Below are positions 53,182 through 62,254 of a stretch of 64,000 nucleotides of DNA, piece by piece. Positions within the stretch are counted from its first letter, which is position 1, and each line of letters opens with the position of its first letter. Location: NCBI GenBank assembly GCA_017559905.1, contig JAFYQF010000023.1:64001-128000 (forward strand), in the 5' to 3' direction. The DNA comes from a bacterium. Lineage in GTDB: Bacteria > Cyanobacteriota > Vampirovibrionia > Gastranaerophilales > Gastranaerophilaceae. A program made the translations under genes and the position numbers. The notes beneath the pieces are model-generated. The model saw only the letters and a list, made by a program, of their open reading frames with translations. It had not been told where the DNA came from and made no database searches.

Positions 53182-53300
53182 TGAAAAATTCCTTTTCTGT
53201 CCTTTTGAGTATTTGACGAATTTAGCGATGCACAAAAACCTCTCGTACATCAAACTCATCCTCGGGGTGGACCCCCCAAACTAACTACAAACAAAAGTTT
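53182..53300 (-). promoter_or_regulatory. Putative structured leader of thrS
   Basis: On the minus strand GATGTAC and GTGCATC pair (53251-53227, one G-U), flanked by GAGTTT and AAATACTC which can also pair. A GGGG/CCCC hairpin lies upstream (53264-53275). It lacks a T-box signature. The real extent and role are not known. Confidence 0.35.
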
Positions 53301-53426
53301 AGCACCGATATTGAAATATTACAAGGCAATTTTTTCTAAACACACTTAACAAAAAGTAACAGGACCCATATTCGAAGAATTTTTGTTATAAAATATTATT
53401 AATTAAGATTAGAGAAAGAGGTAAAA

Positions 53427-53762
53427 ATGAACACAGTTAACGTAGTAGGTAGAGTCGGTCGTGACGCAGAAATCAGATACTTTGAGTCAGGAAAAGTTAA
53501 AGCTCAATTTTCAATGGCAGTTAACAGATGGGATTCAAAAACAAAATCAGAAGTTACTGACTGGTTCAACATTGACGTTTGGGATAAATTAGCAGAATTT
53601 TCTGGCGAATACATCAAGAAAGGTATGCAAGTTGTTGTTGATGGAAGAATTGGTCAAAACAAATGGACTGACAAAGCTACTGGCAATGACAGAGAATCTT
53701 TCATGATAATTGCAAACAACATAAGATTATTAGGTTCAAAAAGAGACGCTGAAGTTATATGA
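53427..53762 (+). CDS. ssb: Short single-stranded DNA-binding protein
   Basis: The 111-aa OB-fold SSB begins MNTVNVVGRVGRDAEIRYFES, then FSMAVNR, WFNIDVWDKLAEF, GMQVVVDGRIGQNKWTDKATG. It ends at the OB fold (AEVI), with no disordered linker and no acidic D-D-I-P-F tip that recruits repair and replication partners. A short SSB like this is known from cyanobacteria. ATGA overlap with the next gene couples it to an unrelated metabolic enzyme. Confidence 0.92.
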   Translation: MNTVNVVGRVGRDAEIRYFESGKVKAQFSMAVNRWDSKTKSEVTDWFNIDVWDKLAEFSGEYIKKGMQVVVDGRIGQNKWTDKATGNDRESFMIIANNIRLLGSKRDAEVI

Positions 53763-55066
53763 TAATTAACTCTAATATTACAGGAATTATTGCAGATGAT
53801 TTAACTGGAGCTAACGATACAGCTCTACAATTTCATATGCACGGAGCTAACACTCAAATTCTATTGAACAACCAAGTTGAACTTTTAAACGAAAAAGGCA
53901 CAATGACTTGGGCTATTTCAACTGAATCACGAAACGTTGACGCTGAAACTGCATATCACAACGTAAAAGAAGCAACTCAAATGTTTGCAGAGAACCTCAA
54001 ACCTGACTATTTTTACAAAAAAATAGACTCGACAATCAGAGGTAATATTGCGATTGAAGTTTTAGCGATATTAGAAGTTCTTGAGTGGGACGCTTCAATA
54101 ATTATTCCTGCATTTCCTACAGAAGGAAGAGTTACAATAGGCGGATACCATTTATTAAAAGGGATTCCAATCGAACGAACAGAAATGGCAAGAGATCCAC
54201 ACTCTCCAATCAGAGAATCTCATTTGCCTACACTTTTGAAAAGCCAATTAGACGAAAGTTACGAACATCTTGTAGGATTAATAGAACTACGCACAGTAAT
54301 TAAAGGTGCTGGCCCTATATTGATGGCGCTTAATGAACTTATCAAAGAAGGTAAAAAATTAATCGTTGTGGATGCTGTTTCAACTACAGATATTGAGCAA
54401 GTTGTTTTAGCTATGAACAAGTCTGATTACAAAATTTTACCGACAGGAACAGCGGCAGCAGCACAAGTATTAAGCAACTTATGGTACAAAGATTTGAGCG
54501 CACACCATATTAACAAAACAATACCAGAACTTCCTAAACTGGTTGTATCAGGTAGCGCTACTGAAATAACTGCAAAACAAATAAAACGACTTGAAGAATG
54601 TGATGAGTTTGAGAATACATTATTCATTCAAATAGATTTAAGAGATATTGTAAACTGGAATTTTGACGAGTTAACAGAGAGAATTGTGAACAATTTGGTT
54701 CAGAACAATATTGTAATAGTTCACACATCAGATTTGATTACAAACTTTGACGGATTTTCAGAGGAACTATTGCAAGCAGAACTTACAAAAGCTAGTCTTG
54801 CGGGCAAAATCACTGATTATTTAGCAGAACTTACAAAAAGAGTTCTTGAAAGACGTCAAGCAATCTTGATTACTCTAGGTGGAGAAACTTCGTACAAATG
54901 TTGCCACGCAATTAATGCGACACAACTACAACTGATTGATGAAGTTATGCCAGCAATTGCATTATCATTAGACCACAATGCACAATGGATTGTTACAAAA
55001 TCTGGCAACTTGGGTGGCATTAATACGCTTATTGATATTCTTAAATATTTTGAGCACCACGAATAG
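53759..55066 (+). CDS. Four-carbon acid sugar kinase (DUF1537 family)
   Basis: This 435-aa kinase phosphorylates acid sugars such as D-threonate, D-erythronate or 3-oxo-tetronate. The N-terminal domain begins GIIADDLTGANDTALQF, with KKIDSTIRGNIAIE and IIPAFPTEGR. The C-terminal nucleotide domain has VVSGSATEIT and ITLGGETSYKCC...SGNLGG. The next gene is a PdxA-type dehydrogenase, the known catabolic partner (DtnK/PdxA2). Its reading frame overlaps the end of ssb by 4 bases. Confidence 0.9.
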   Translation: MIINSNITGIIADDLTGANDTALQFHMHGANTQILLNNQVELLNEKGTMTWAISTESRNVDAETAYHNVKEATQMFAENLKPDYFYKKIDSTIRGNIAIEVLAILEVLEWDASIIIPAFPTEGRVTIGGYHLLKGIPIERTEMARDPHSPIRESHLPTLLKSQLDESYEHLVGLIELRTVIKGAGPILMALNELIKEGKKLIVVDAVSTTDIEQVVLAMNKSDYKILPTGTAAAAQVLSNLWYKDLSAHHINKTIPELPKLVVSGSATEITAKQIKRLEECDEFENTLFIQIDLRDIVNWNFDELTERIVNNLVQNNIVIVHTSDLITNFDGFSEELLQAELTKASLAGKITDYLAELTKRVLERRQAILITLGGETSYKCCHAINATQLQLIDEVMPAIALSLDHNAQWIVTKSGNLGGINTLIDILKYFEHHE

Positions 55067-55075
55067 GATAGCGTT

Positions 55076-56005
55076 ATGACTTATTCAAATAAAATAGTAA
55101 TTACAACTGGTGACCCAAATGGTATTGGAGCTGAAATTACTATCGAAGCTCTAAACAAACTTAATTTACCAAAAGATAAAATTGTGTTAATTTCAAACAA
55201 AAAAATTCTTGACTTTTATGGGGACTTAAATTGCGACTACGAAATTATTGAAATTCCATTCAATGAAGATATTCAACCAGGAAAAGTCACAGCAGAGAGC
55301 GGAGAATTTTCTTTTATCTCTGTAAAAAAAGCTTGTAAAATTGGAGCAAAGGCAATAGTTACAGCTCCAGTTGCAAAAAATGCACTTTATTTAGCAGGAC
55401 ACAAATTCAACGGTCAAACAGAAATTCTACAAAAATATCTTGCTCACGACAAACAACTAGCAGAAATGCTTTTTGTTGCGGGGAACTTTAGAGTATTACT
55501 TTTGACTCGCCACGTGGCATTAAAAGATATCAATTTAACAAAAGAAATCGTTGTTGAAAAAATTATTAACTTGAAGGATTTTTTTGAAAACAAACTAAAT
55601 ATTAAGAACCCAAAATTTGCACTATGCGGATTCAATCCTCATTCAGGCGAAGATGGAATTTTAGGCAGAGAAGAAATCGAAATCCTAAACCCTGCAGTAG
55701 AAGAATTAACTCAAAAAGGGATCTCAATCACTAAGCCACTTCCTGCAGATACATTGTTTGTAAACGCAGCAAAAGAGTATTTGTCAGACTCTAACAACGC
55801 ACCTATTTACGACTGCTACATTGCAAACTATCACGATCAAGGACTTATTCCAATTAAAACTGTCGCTGGTGACAAAACAGTCAATATGACAATCGGGTTA
55901 GATATTATAAGAACTTCTCCAGGACACGGCACAGCTTTCGATATTGCAGGTAAAAACCTCGCTGATGAAACAGGCATGATAGAAGCTATTAAAGCCGTCA
56001 TATAA
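55076..56005 (+). CDS. pdxA: PdxA-type 4-phospho-acid-sugar dehydrogenase
   Basis: The 309-aa enzyme is NAD-dependent and resembles 4-hydroxythreonine-4-phosphate dehydrogenase. Visible are TTGDPNGIGAEI, HKFNGQTE (metal His), FNPHSGEDGILG, IANYHDQGLIPIK and TIGLDIIRTSPGHGTAFD. Next to the DUF1537 kinase it is more likely to be the PdxA2 branch, which oxidatively decarboxylates 4-phospho-threonate or erythronate to dihydroxyacetone phosphate. Vitamin B6 synthesis is the other option. The gap to the kinase is 9 bases. Confidence 0.88.
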   Translation: MTYSNKIVITTGDPNGIGAEITIEALNKLNLPKDKIVLISNKKILDFYGDLNCDYEIIEIPFNEDIQPGKVTAESGEFSFISVKKACKIGAKAIVTAPVAKNALYLAGHKFNGQTEILQKYLAHDKQLAEMLFVAGNFRVLLLTRHVALKDINLTKEIVVEKIINLKDFFENKLNIKNPKFALCGFNPHSGEDGILGREEIEILNPAVEELTQKGISITKPLPADTLFVNAAKEYLSDSNNAPIYDCYIANYHDQGLIPIKTVAGDKTVNMTIGLDIIRTSPGHGTAFDIAGKNLADETGMIEAIKAVI

Positions 56006-56065
56006 ATTTTTTATTAAGTAGCAAAAAAAATTTTTAGACGTTTTAGTAAAAAAAAGGAGAAATGT

Positions 56066-56404
56066 ATGAATAAAAAAGTAGAATTAGCACTAGCGATTGG
56101 CTTAACTATTTCAACAATTACAGCTCTTGGTTATGGTGCTAACAAAAAAACTAAAGAAGCAAAGCAAAAAGAAATTGCAAAAGAATATGTAAAAAAGAAT
56201 GCACCAGATAAATATATGAATTTATTAGAAAAAGAATCTAAAGGACAGACTATAAGATGGAACAAAGCTGTTGAAAATGTAAGAGATTCTTTACGAATTG
56301 ATAGTATGTGCAAAAAAGCATATTTTGACGGCGCACAAATGGTTAGAGATAGTATCAAAAACGCAAACCTCTCACCAAAACAATTAATAAAAAATATTAA
56401 ATAA
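56066..56404 (+). CDS. Unknown protein with N-terminal membrane anchor (112 aa)
   Basis: Residues 5-22 are hydrophobic (VELALAIGLTISTITALG), followed by a highly charged, probably helical part (KKTKEAKQKEIAKEYVKKNA). It carries AAGGAG upstream of the ATG. It lies 60 bases after pdxA and before the terminator, so it may be the last gene of the operon. Signal anchor or signal peptide is not clear. Confidence 0.6.
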   Translation: MNKKVELALAIGLTISTITALGYGANKKTKEAKQKEIAKEYVKKNAPDKYMNLLEKESKGQTIRWNKAVENVRDSLRIDSMCKKAYFDGAQMVRDSIKNANLSPKQLIKNIK

Positions 56405-56437
56405 AAAAAAGACCTCTTAATTAAAGAGGTCTTTTTT
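56405..56437. terminator. Bidirectional terminator
   Basis: AAAAAAGACCTCTT / AAGAGGTCTTTTTT is a 14-base stem with a 5-base loop. It serves the ssb operon and secDF. Confidence 0.9.
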
Positions 56438-56452
56438 AGCTATTTTGAGATT

Positions 56453-57445
56453 CTATACACTCAACACTTCTTTTCTTTTGTCATTTTGTTTATCATTCCA
56501 AAAATCAACAAGGATTGAGCAGAAGAAAATTGATGAATAAGTACCGATAATGATACCCAAAATCATAGCCAATACAAAATCTCTTGTTGTAACTCCACCA
56601 AAGAAATATAATGCGCAAAGCGTAATTAATGTTGTTAAAGATGTATTAATACTTCTTGTTAAAGTTTGGTTAACAGAAGCATCAACGATTTCACCAAACG
56701 TCATCTTTTTAGAATAATAACGCAAGTTTTCACGAATTCTGTCGAACACAACAATCGTATCGTGAACAGAGAAACCGATTACAGTAAGCATTGCAGTAAT
56801 AAACAATCCATCAATTTGAACGTTGTAAACCAAGCCTAAAATTGAAAATATACCTACTACAAACAACACGTCGTGGAATACGCCCAAAATCGCAGCTAGC
56901 GCATAATCAAATCTAAATCTAAATGATAAATAAGCTACAATTCCTAAAAACGCAAGAGTCATAGCTATTAAAGAGTTTTTAAACAACTCTTTACCCATTG
57001 TAGGACCAACAGAACTTACTGACATCAATTCTGGATTATTATATTTAGAGTTCATTACGCTAGAAATTTTGTCACCATCAGTAGAATCCTTATCAATGAA
57101 TTTTGTTCTAACAGAAATAATTGATTGAATTTCTGATTTTGTATTTGCTTGTTGATCATTGTTTACATTCAAGATTTGAATATAAGGATTTTCAATACCT
57201 TCTTTTTCTAACCCTTCTCTTATAGCAGTCAAATCGCTATTAACAACTTTTTCAACAACACCATATTGAAGAATTGTACCACCAGTATAATCAATACCAA
57301 CTTTAAGTGGCACGTGATTTTCATAAGTCACAGACGAATAAATTAAAGCAACAATACCTGGTATTAAAAGGATTGCACTCAATATCATCCACAACCATCT
57401 ATGTTTTACAACTTGTATTTTATGTTTAGTTCCGATATCAAACAT
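56453..57445 (-). CDS. secF: Protein translocase subunit SecF
   Basis: The 330-aa protein has six membrane helices. SecF marks are VGIDYTGGTILQYG after helix 1, VSSVGPTMGKELFKNSL, ILGVFHDVLFVVG, GFSVHDTIVVFDRIREN and SINTSLTTLITLCALYFFGG. It helps SecYEG protein export using the proton gradient. It follows secD by 33 bases. Confidence 0.95.
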   Translation of the reverse strand: MFDIGTKHKIQVVKHRWLWMILSAILLIPGIVALIYSSVTYENHVPLKVGIDYTGGTILQYGVVEKVVNSDLTAIREGLEKEGIENPYIQILNVNNDQQANTKSEIQSIISVRTKFIDKDSTDGDKISSVMNSKYNNPELMSVSSVGPTMGKELFKNSLIAMTLAFLGIVAYLSFRFRFDYALAAILGVFHDVLFVVGIFSILGLVYNVQIDGLFITAMLTVIGFSVHDTIVVFDRIRENLRYYSKKMTFGEIVDASVNQTLTRSINTSLTTLITLCALYFFGGVTTRDFVLAMILGIIIGTYSSIFFCSILVDFWNDKQNDKRKEVLSV

Positions 57446-57478
57446 TTCAATTTACCTTTCTAATATTGCCTTAACCTA

Positions 57479-58786
57479 TTAATCCAAAACCCCGAAACGA
57501 GCTTTTTCACGTTTTGTTTCAGTAGCTTGGAAACTTGTACCGATTTCTTCTTTCTTCAAACCGAATAAACCTGGGTGTTTAAGTTCACCAGTACCAAAGA
57601 TTAAGTGCATAAAGTTTTTAGTAACAGTGATTGCTGTAAACATTGAAACAATTACACCTAACGCAAGAGTCAATGCAAAACCTTTAACAACACTTGTACC
57701 TAATAAATAAAGAATTACACAAGTAATTATTGTAGTCATATTTGAGTCAAAAATACTTGTAAACGCTCTATCAAAACCTGAATTGATTGCAGTAAATAAG
57801 TTTCTACCAGCTCTCAATTCTTCTTTTGTTCCTTCAAAAATAAGAATGTTAGCATCTACTGCCATACCGATAGAAAGAATAAAACCTGCAATACCTGCTA
57901 ATGTCAATGTTACTGGAATAGCTTTGAATAAAGCAAACAATATTAAACTATAAATTAGAAGTGCAACGTTAGCTATTACCCCTGGCACATGATAGAATAG
58001 AACCATGAATATTACAACTGCACCTAAGCCAATAATACCAGCCTTTTTAGAAGCTGCAATACTGTCTGCACCTAATGTTGGACCAACTGTATTTTCTTCA
58101 ACAATTTCTGCTGGAACAGGCAATGCACCTGCATTTAACAAGTCAACCATACGTTGAGCTTCTTCATAAGCAAATCCACTGCTACCACCTGAAATTTGCG
58201 CACTGCCACCATATATAGCTTCGTTAACTCTTGGTGAAGATTGTTCAATACCATCGAAGAAAATTGCCATTTCTTTACCAACAAGTTCTTCAGTTAAAGT
58301 TGCAAACTTTTTAGCACCTTCAGCATTGAATTCTAACGAAACAACCCACTGTCCAGACGCATCTGTTGTCAATTGCGCTCTATTCAAATCTCTACCAGTC
58401 AAATCTGTTGTTTCCCAAGTTCTTTTACCCTCTACAACAGGTCCTGGTCTTTTAAATTCTAATTGTGCAGTTTCACCAAGAAAAGCTTTTGCTTCTTTTA
58501 AATCAGTAACTGCAGGGATTTCAACTAACAATCTTTTATCCCCTACTTGTTGAACCACAGTTTCTGCAACACCCAATTTGTTAACACGTTGTTCAATAGC
58601 AAATTGCAAGTGTCCCATAACTTCTGGTGTAATTTCTCGAATTTGCTCGGTAGTTTGAGCTTCAAGAACCAATCTTGAACCACCTACCAAATCAAGTCCG
58701 AGTTTTGTGGGTTTCAATAATATTACTGCAATCGACACAATAGCAATTGCCGCAATAACCCAGAACATGATAATTTTGTTTTTCAC
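57479..58786 (-). CDS. secD: Protein translocase subunit SecD
   Basis: The 435-aa protein has a first helix, the LGLDLVGGSRLVLEA motif, a periplasmic P1 domain (about 45-235), then TVGPTLGADSIAASKKAG. Later helices carry GIAGFILSIGMAVDANILIFE and the SNMTTIITCVILYLLGT segment. It is shorter than E. coli SecD (615 aa) because the P1 domain is smaller, as in other Gram-positive and cyanobacterial types. It heads secD-secF. Confidence 0.95.
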   Translation of the reverse strand: MKNKIIMFWVIAAIAIVSIAVILLKPTKLGLDLVGGSRLVLEAQTTEQIREITPEVMGHLQFAIEQRVNKLGVAETVVQQVGDKRLLVEIPAVTDLKEAKAFLGETAQLEFKRPGPVVEGKRTWETTDLTGRDLNRAQLTTDASGQWVVSLEFNAEGAKKFATLTEELVGKEMAIFFDGIEQSSPRVNEAIYGGSAQISGGSSGFAYEEAQRMVDLLNAGALPVPAEIVEENTVGPTLGADSIAASKKAGIIGLGAVVIFMVLFYHVPGVIANVALLIYSLILFALFKAIPVTLTLAGIAGFILSIGMAVDANILIFEGTKEELRAGRNLFTAINSGFDRAFTSIFDSNMTTIITCVILYLLGTSVVKGFALTLALGVIVSMFTAITVTKNFMHLIFGTGELKHPGLFGLKKEEIGTSFQATETKREKARFGVLD

Positions 58787-58864
58787 TTTTTTTATTCCTC
58801 TTTTACATTACTCGTCTTTTATTCCTTATTCTTATTAGAAATATAAGAATATTTATATAACCCG

Positions 58865-59764
58865 CTAGGCTAATTCTGATTTTACAGAATCAAGAACCTC
58901 AAACAATTCAGCTTTTTGCGCATCATCCAACTCTACTAAAGGACGTCTTACAAAATCTTGAATCAAATAATTATGCGCTAATGCAGCTTTCACCGGCACT
59001 GGGTTTGGCGCCATAAACAACTTCTTAAATACTGGGAATAAAGTTTTGTGCATATTTCTTGCCGCAATCAACTCTCCCGCTTTAAAGTTTTTAATCATAG
59101 ATTTAATTTCAGTACCAAACAAGTGAGAAGCAACAGAAATTACCCCGTGAGCACCAATTGGCAACATTGGCAATGTTAAACTGTCATCTCCTGAATAAAT
59201 AGCAAAATCTTCAGGACACTGAATTCTTAATTCTGAAACCAAATCCATATCTGCACAACTTTGTTTTACAGCTACAATATTTTTGTATTTTTCTGCTAAA
59301 TAAGCAACAGTTTCAGGCATCATATTCACACCTGTTCTTGAAGGTATGTTGTATAAGATAACAGGCAAATCACTTGCTTCAGCGACTGCAGAAAAGTGTT
59401 CTATCATACCTTTTTGAGAAGGCTTATTATAATAAGGAACAACAGAAAGAATAGCATCAACATCTTCTTTTTTAGCTAACTTTGTCATTCTTACAGCAGT
59501 ATCAGTTGAATTTGAGCCTGTACCCATAACAACTTTTGCCTTATTCGCAACAGCTCTTCTAACAGTTGAAAGCAACTCAATTTCTTCTTCGTGAGTAAGA
59601 GTAGGGCTTTCACCAGTAGTTCCTGCAACTAAAATTGCATCACTTCCATTATTTATCAAATGTTTAGCTAATACTTCTACTGCATTATAATCAATTTCAC
59701 GTTTAGCAGACATTGGCGTAACCATTGCTGTAATAACTTCCCCGGCATCGTATCTCAATACCAT
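58865..59764 (-). CDS. dapA: 4-Hydroxy-tetrahydrodipicolinate synthase
   Basis: DapA condenses pyruvate and aspartate semialdehyde in the diaminopimelate pathway. The 299-aa TIM barrel shows VAGTTGESPTLTHEEE, the Schiff-base Lys in NIVAVKQSCADM, the catalytic Tyr in VILYNIPSRTG and SGDDSLTLPML. The start MVLRYDAGEV has AGAGG 6 bases upstream. The feedback-binding residues could not be judged by eye. Confidence 0.95.
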   Translation of the reverse strand: MVLRYDAGEVITAMVTPMSAKREIDYNAVEVLAKHLINNGSDAILVAGTTGESPTLTHEEEIELLSTVRRAVANKAKVVMGTGSNSTDTAVRMTKLAKKEDVDAILSVVPYYNKPSQKGMIEHFSAVAEASDLPVILYNIPSRTGVNMMPETVAYLAEKYKNIVAVKQSCADMDLVSELRIQCPEDFAIYSGDDSLTLPMLPIGAHGVISVASHLFGTEIKSMIKNFKAGELIAARNMHKTLFPVFKKLFMAPNPVPVKAALAHNYLIQDFVRRPLVELDDAQKAELFEVLDSVKSELA

Positions 59765-59895
59765 ATAAACCTCTTTCTGTTAAAAATATCCCTAATATCA
59801 ATGATTATATTATAAAAGAAACAAGATTGTTTAAAATATTAAGATTTTTAATCTCTTTTTGTTCAAAAAAACTAATTTATGCTAACATTTTATAT

Positions 59896-60489
59896 ATGAA
59901 CTATTGGAAAAATTTAAGTAGAAAGAAGAAAGCTTATATATTAGCACTAATTGCAGTGATTGGGATTATGGCGTGGGCGTTCATTACCGCGGGGATAATT
60001 ACGCACAACTTCAACCGAAGCCAACTTCAAACCCAAGAAGATAAACAAAAAGCTCAAGTTAGCGGTCTTATTCTAACTGAAACTAAAGACACTGAAAAAT
60101 ACTGGGAGATTTACGGAGAAACAGGAACTTACGACAGTTCTAACGAAGTTGCAATGCTCAACAATTGCATAGGCAATTTTTTCGATGAAAACAACGAAGT
60201 TTCAATGAGTTTTGAATCTACACGAGGCTCATACAATTCAAAGAAAAACGAAATTATTTTATATGAAAATACAAAAATTGTTTTACGTGACGGAACATCA
60301 CTAACAACAGACAAACTCACTTGGTCAGGTTCAAAAAATCCTGTTACCGCAAAAGGTAACGTTAAAATAACGAAAAACCACGAGTTTTATGCAACAGCAG
60401 AAGAAGTAGAAATCAGCCCAGACTACGACAAATTCAAAATTATAGGGCATGCTGTTTCTAAAATTTACGACGTTAAGGAGAAAAAATGA
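59896..60489 (+). CDS. lptC: LptC-like LPS-transport protein
   Basis: LptC anchors the periplasmic bridge that carries LPS to the outer membrane. From ATG 59896 the product is 197 aa; an in-frame ATG at 59827 is less likely. It has one N-terminal membrane helix (about 16-38) and a beta-jellyroll-like part (WEIYGETGTYDSSNEVAML, TTDKLTWSGSKNPVTAKGNV). No clear ribosome-binding site precedes it. It overlaps lptA by 4 bases. It supports an LPS-bearing outer membrane. Confidence 0.8.
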   Translation: MNYWKNLSRKKKAYILALIAVIGIMAWAFITAGIITHNFNRSQLQTQEDKQKAQVSGLILTETKDTEKYWEIYGETGTYDSSNEVAMLNNCIGNFFDENNEVSMSFESTRGSYNSKKNEIILYENTKIVLRDGTSLTTDKLTWSGSKNPVTAKGNVKITKNHEFYATAEEVEISPDYDKFKIIGHAVSKIYDVKEKK

Positions 60490-61466
60490 AGAAATCATTA
60501 ATTACACTATTAGGGATATTAATATTAACTAGCTCTGGAGTTATTGCTTCAGATTTGGTTATAGAATCTAAAACGCAAACTTTCAATGAAGAAGACAGCA
60601 AAATAAAATTCAGTGGAGATGTAAAAGTTTCTGTTGACGATTTGCGAGTAGAAGGTAGTTCTGCTGATGTTAGTGTAGTTAACGGAACAAAACTTGACAC
60701 AGCGACATTTTACGATAAGCCTTACGCTTACGAAATAAAAAAGAATAAAAAAAGAGAAGTTAAGGCAAATATTTTGAAGCTTTCACTAATCTCAAAAACA
60801 ATCAGAGCAGAAGGCGACTCTCAATCAGTTGTGTTTGAAGGGAAAAAACCTATCGCCGTAATCAACGCAGATGTTCAAGAATACAATACTAAAACAGGAA
60901 CAATGACAGCAACTGGCGCTGTAACAATTCTCTATAAAGAAATTGAAACTTTTTCAGATAAAGCAATCTTAACAACTGCAAAAAATGGTGATTTAAAAAA
61001 CATTGAACTAATCGGACACGCAAAAGTTAAAGAACAAAACAACGAAACTTCTGCAGACGAATTTTTCTATGATTCAGCGACAAAATTTTTAGTAGCAAAA
61101 GGCAACACTACAACAAATGTGAGAATGGAAAATGGAGAAATTCTTACACTTAAATCAGCAAGACAAGAATTTCAACAAGAATCAAATGAATTTAATGCAA
61201 GCGGTAACGTAAAAGTTTGGTACCAAGATTATCACGCAGAAGGTCCAAAAATTTCTATCTACCCCGACAAAGAAACAAAAAAACCTAACGAAGTATATTT
61301 TGTTGGACGTTCAAGCATAACACAAGGTATGCGAACAATTTACGCTGACAAAATCAGAATGATATTAAAGCCAAAAGATTTCCACGCAGAAGGCAACACC
61401 AGAACAGTTATCAAAAACGTTGGCGATAGTGGAAGCGATGATGAAGAAATCACATTAGGCTTATAG
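60486..61466 (+). CDS. lptA: LptA/OstA-like periplasmic LPS-transport protein, doubled
   Basis: The signal peptide is MKKSLITLLGILILTSSGVIAS. Repeats of the OstA type follow: FSGDVKVSVDDLRVEGSSAD, DVQEYNTKTGTMTATGAVTI, ADEFFYDSATKFLVAKGNTT, FNASGNVKVWYQDYHAEG. At 326 aa it is about twice E. coli LptA, so two jellyroll domains are joined. It overlaps lptC by four bases (ATGA). Confidence 0.82.
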   Translation: MKKSLITLLGILILTSSGVIASDLVIESKTQTFNEEDSKIKFSGDVKVSVDDLRVEGSSADVSVVNGTKLDTATFYDKPYAYEIKKNKKREVKANILKLSLISKTIRAEGDSQSVVFEGKKPIAVINADVQEYNTKTGTMTATGAVTILYKEIETFSDKAILTTAKNGDLKNIELIGHAKVKEQNNETSADEFFYDSATKFLVAKGNTTTNVRMENGEILTLKSARQEFQQESNEFNASGNVKVWYQDYHAEGPKISIYPDKETKKPNEVYFVGRSSITQGMRTIYADKIRMILKPKDFHAEGNTRTVIKNVGDSGSDDEEITLGL

Positions 61467-61474
61467 GAGATTAT

Positions 61475-62254
61475 ATGAGCAACAGAATTGAACAAGCTTT
61501 AGAAGCTTTTAAAAAACAAGAATACGATACAGCGCTAGATATATTTTGTTCTCTAGTAGAAACTGGTGAAGAATCTGCTGAAATATACAATAACATCGGG
61601 CTGTGTTATGCAAACAAAGGCAATTTTGAAAAAGCAGAAGATAATTTCTTAAACGCAATTAAACTCAACTCAAAATTACCACAAATTTACGTAAACTTGG
61701 CGGATTTATACTACAAAGCTCACGATTACGACAGCGGAATTCAATTGTTATCTCAAGGTGTTTACGAAATGCCTGATGAGATGGTTTTAGCACATTATCT
61801 TGCAAGATTTTATATGGAAGATGCAAGGTTAGATTTAGCTATTGATGAACTTGAAAAAATACTTGAAAAGCAACCTGAAAACTATGACGCATACTACGAT
61901 TTGGGCAAAGTTCATTTTGAACTTGGAAACTATTCAATAGCAGCAGAAAACTTTGAAAACGTATTAGAATACAAAGAAAATAATGAATGGATTTATTATT
62001 ATTTAGGACAAGCCTACGAAGCAAACGATGAAGTCGACAAAGCTTTGTCAAACTTCTTGAAAGCTGTAACTATCAACGAAACATTCCACCCTGCATACAA
62101 AAAAGCGGCAATTTTATTTTTAGCACGTGGTGATTATGAAGATGCGATTGAATATTTTGAATCTTATTTGCAATTAAACATACCACAAGAAGAAAAGGAA
62201 AATATTACAAATCTAGTTGAAAGAATAAAAAAGAAACAAGAACATGAACAATAA
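61475..62254 (+). CDS. TPR-repeat protein
   Basis: About seven tetratricopeptide repeats fill 259 aa. Examples are AEIYNNIGLCYANKGNFEKA, YYDLGKVHFELGNYSIAAEN and WIYYYLGQAYEANDEVDKAL, with the usual W/L-G-Y-A-F-A-P spacing. No signal peptide or catalytic domain is visible. Such proteins are scaffolds; the target is unknown. It lies 8 bases after lptA and overlaps dprA by 11. Confidence 0.88.
   Translation: MSNRIEQALEAFKKQEYDTALDIFCSLVETGEESAEIYNNIGLCYANKGNFEKAEDNFLNAIKLNSKLPQIYVNLADLYYKAHDYDSGIQLLSQGVYEMPDEMVLAHYLARFYMEDARLDLAIDELEKILEKQPENYDAYYDLGKVHFELGNYSIAAENFENVLEYKENNEWIYYYLGQAYEANDEVDKALSNFLKAVTINETFHPAYKKAAILFLARGDYEDAIEYFESYLQLNIPQEEKENITNLVERIKKKQEHEQ

Noticed and set aside
53182-53426. 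T-box before thrS
   Set aside because: No specifier loop or antiterminator T-box sequence is visible and the gap is short.
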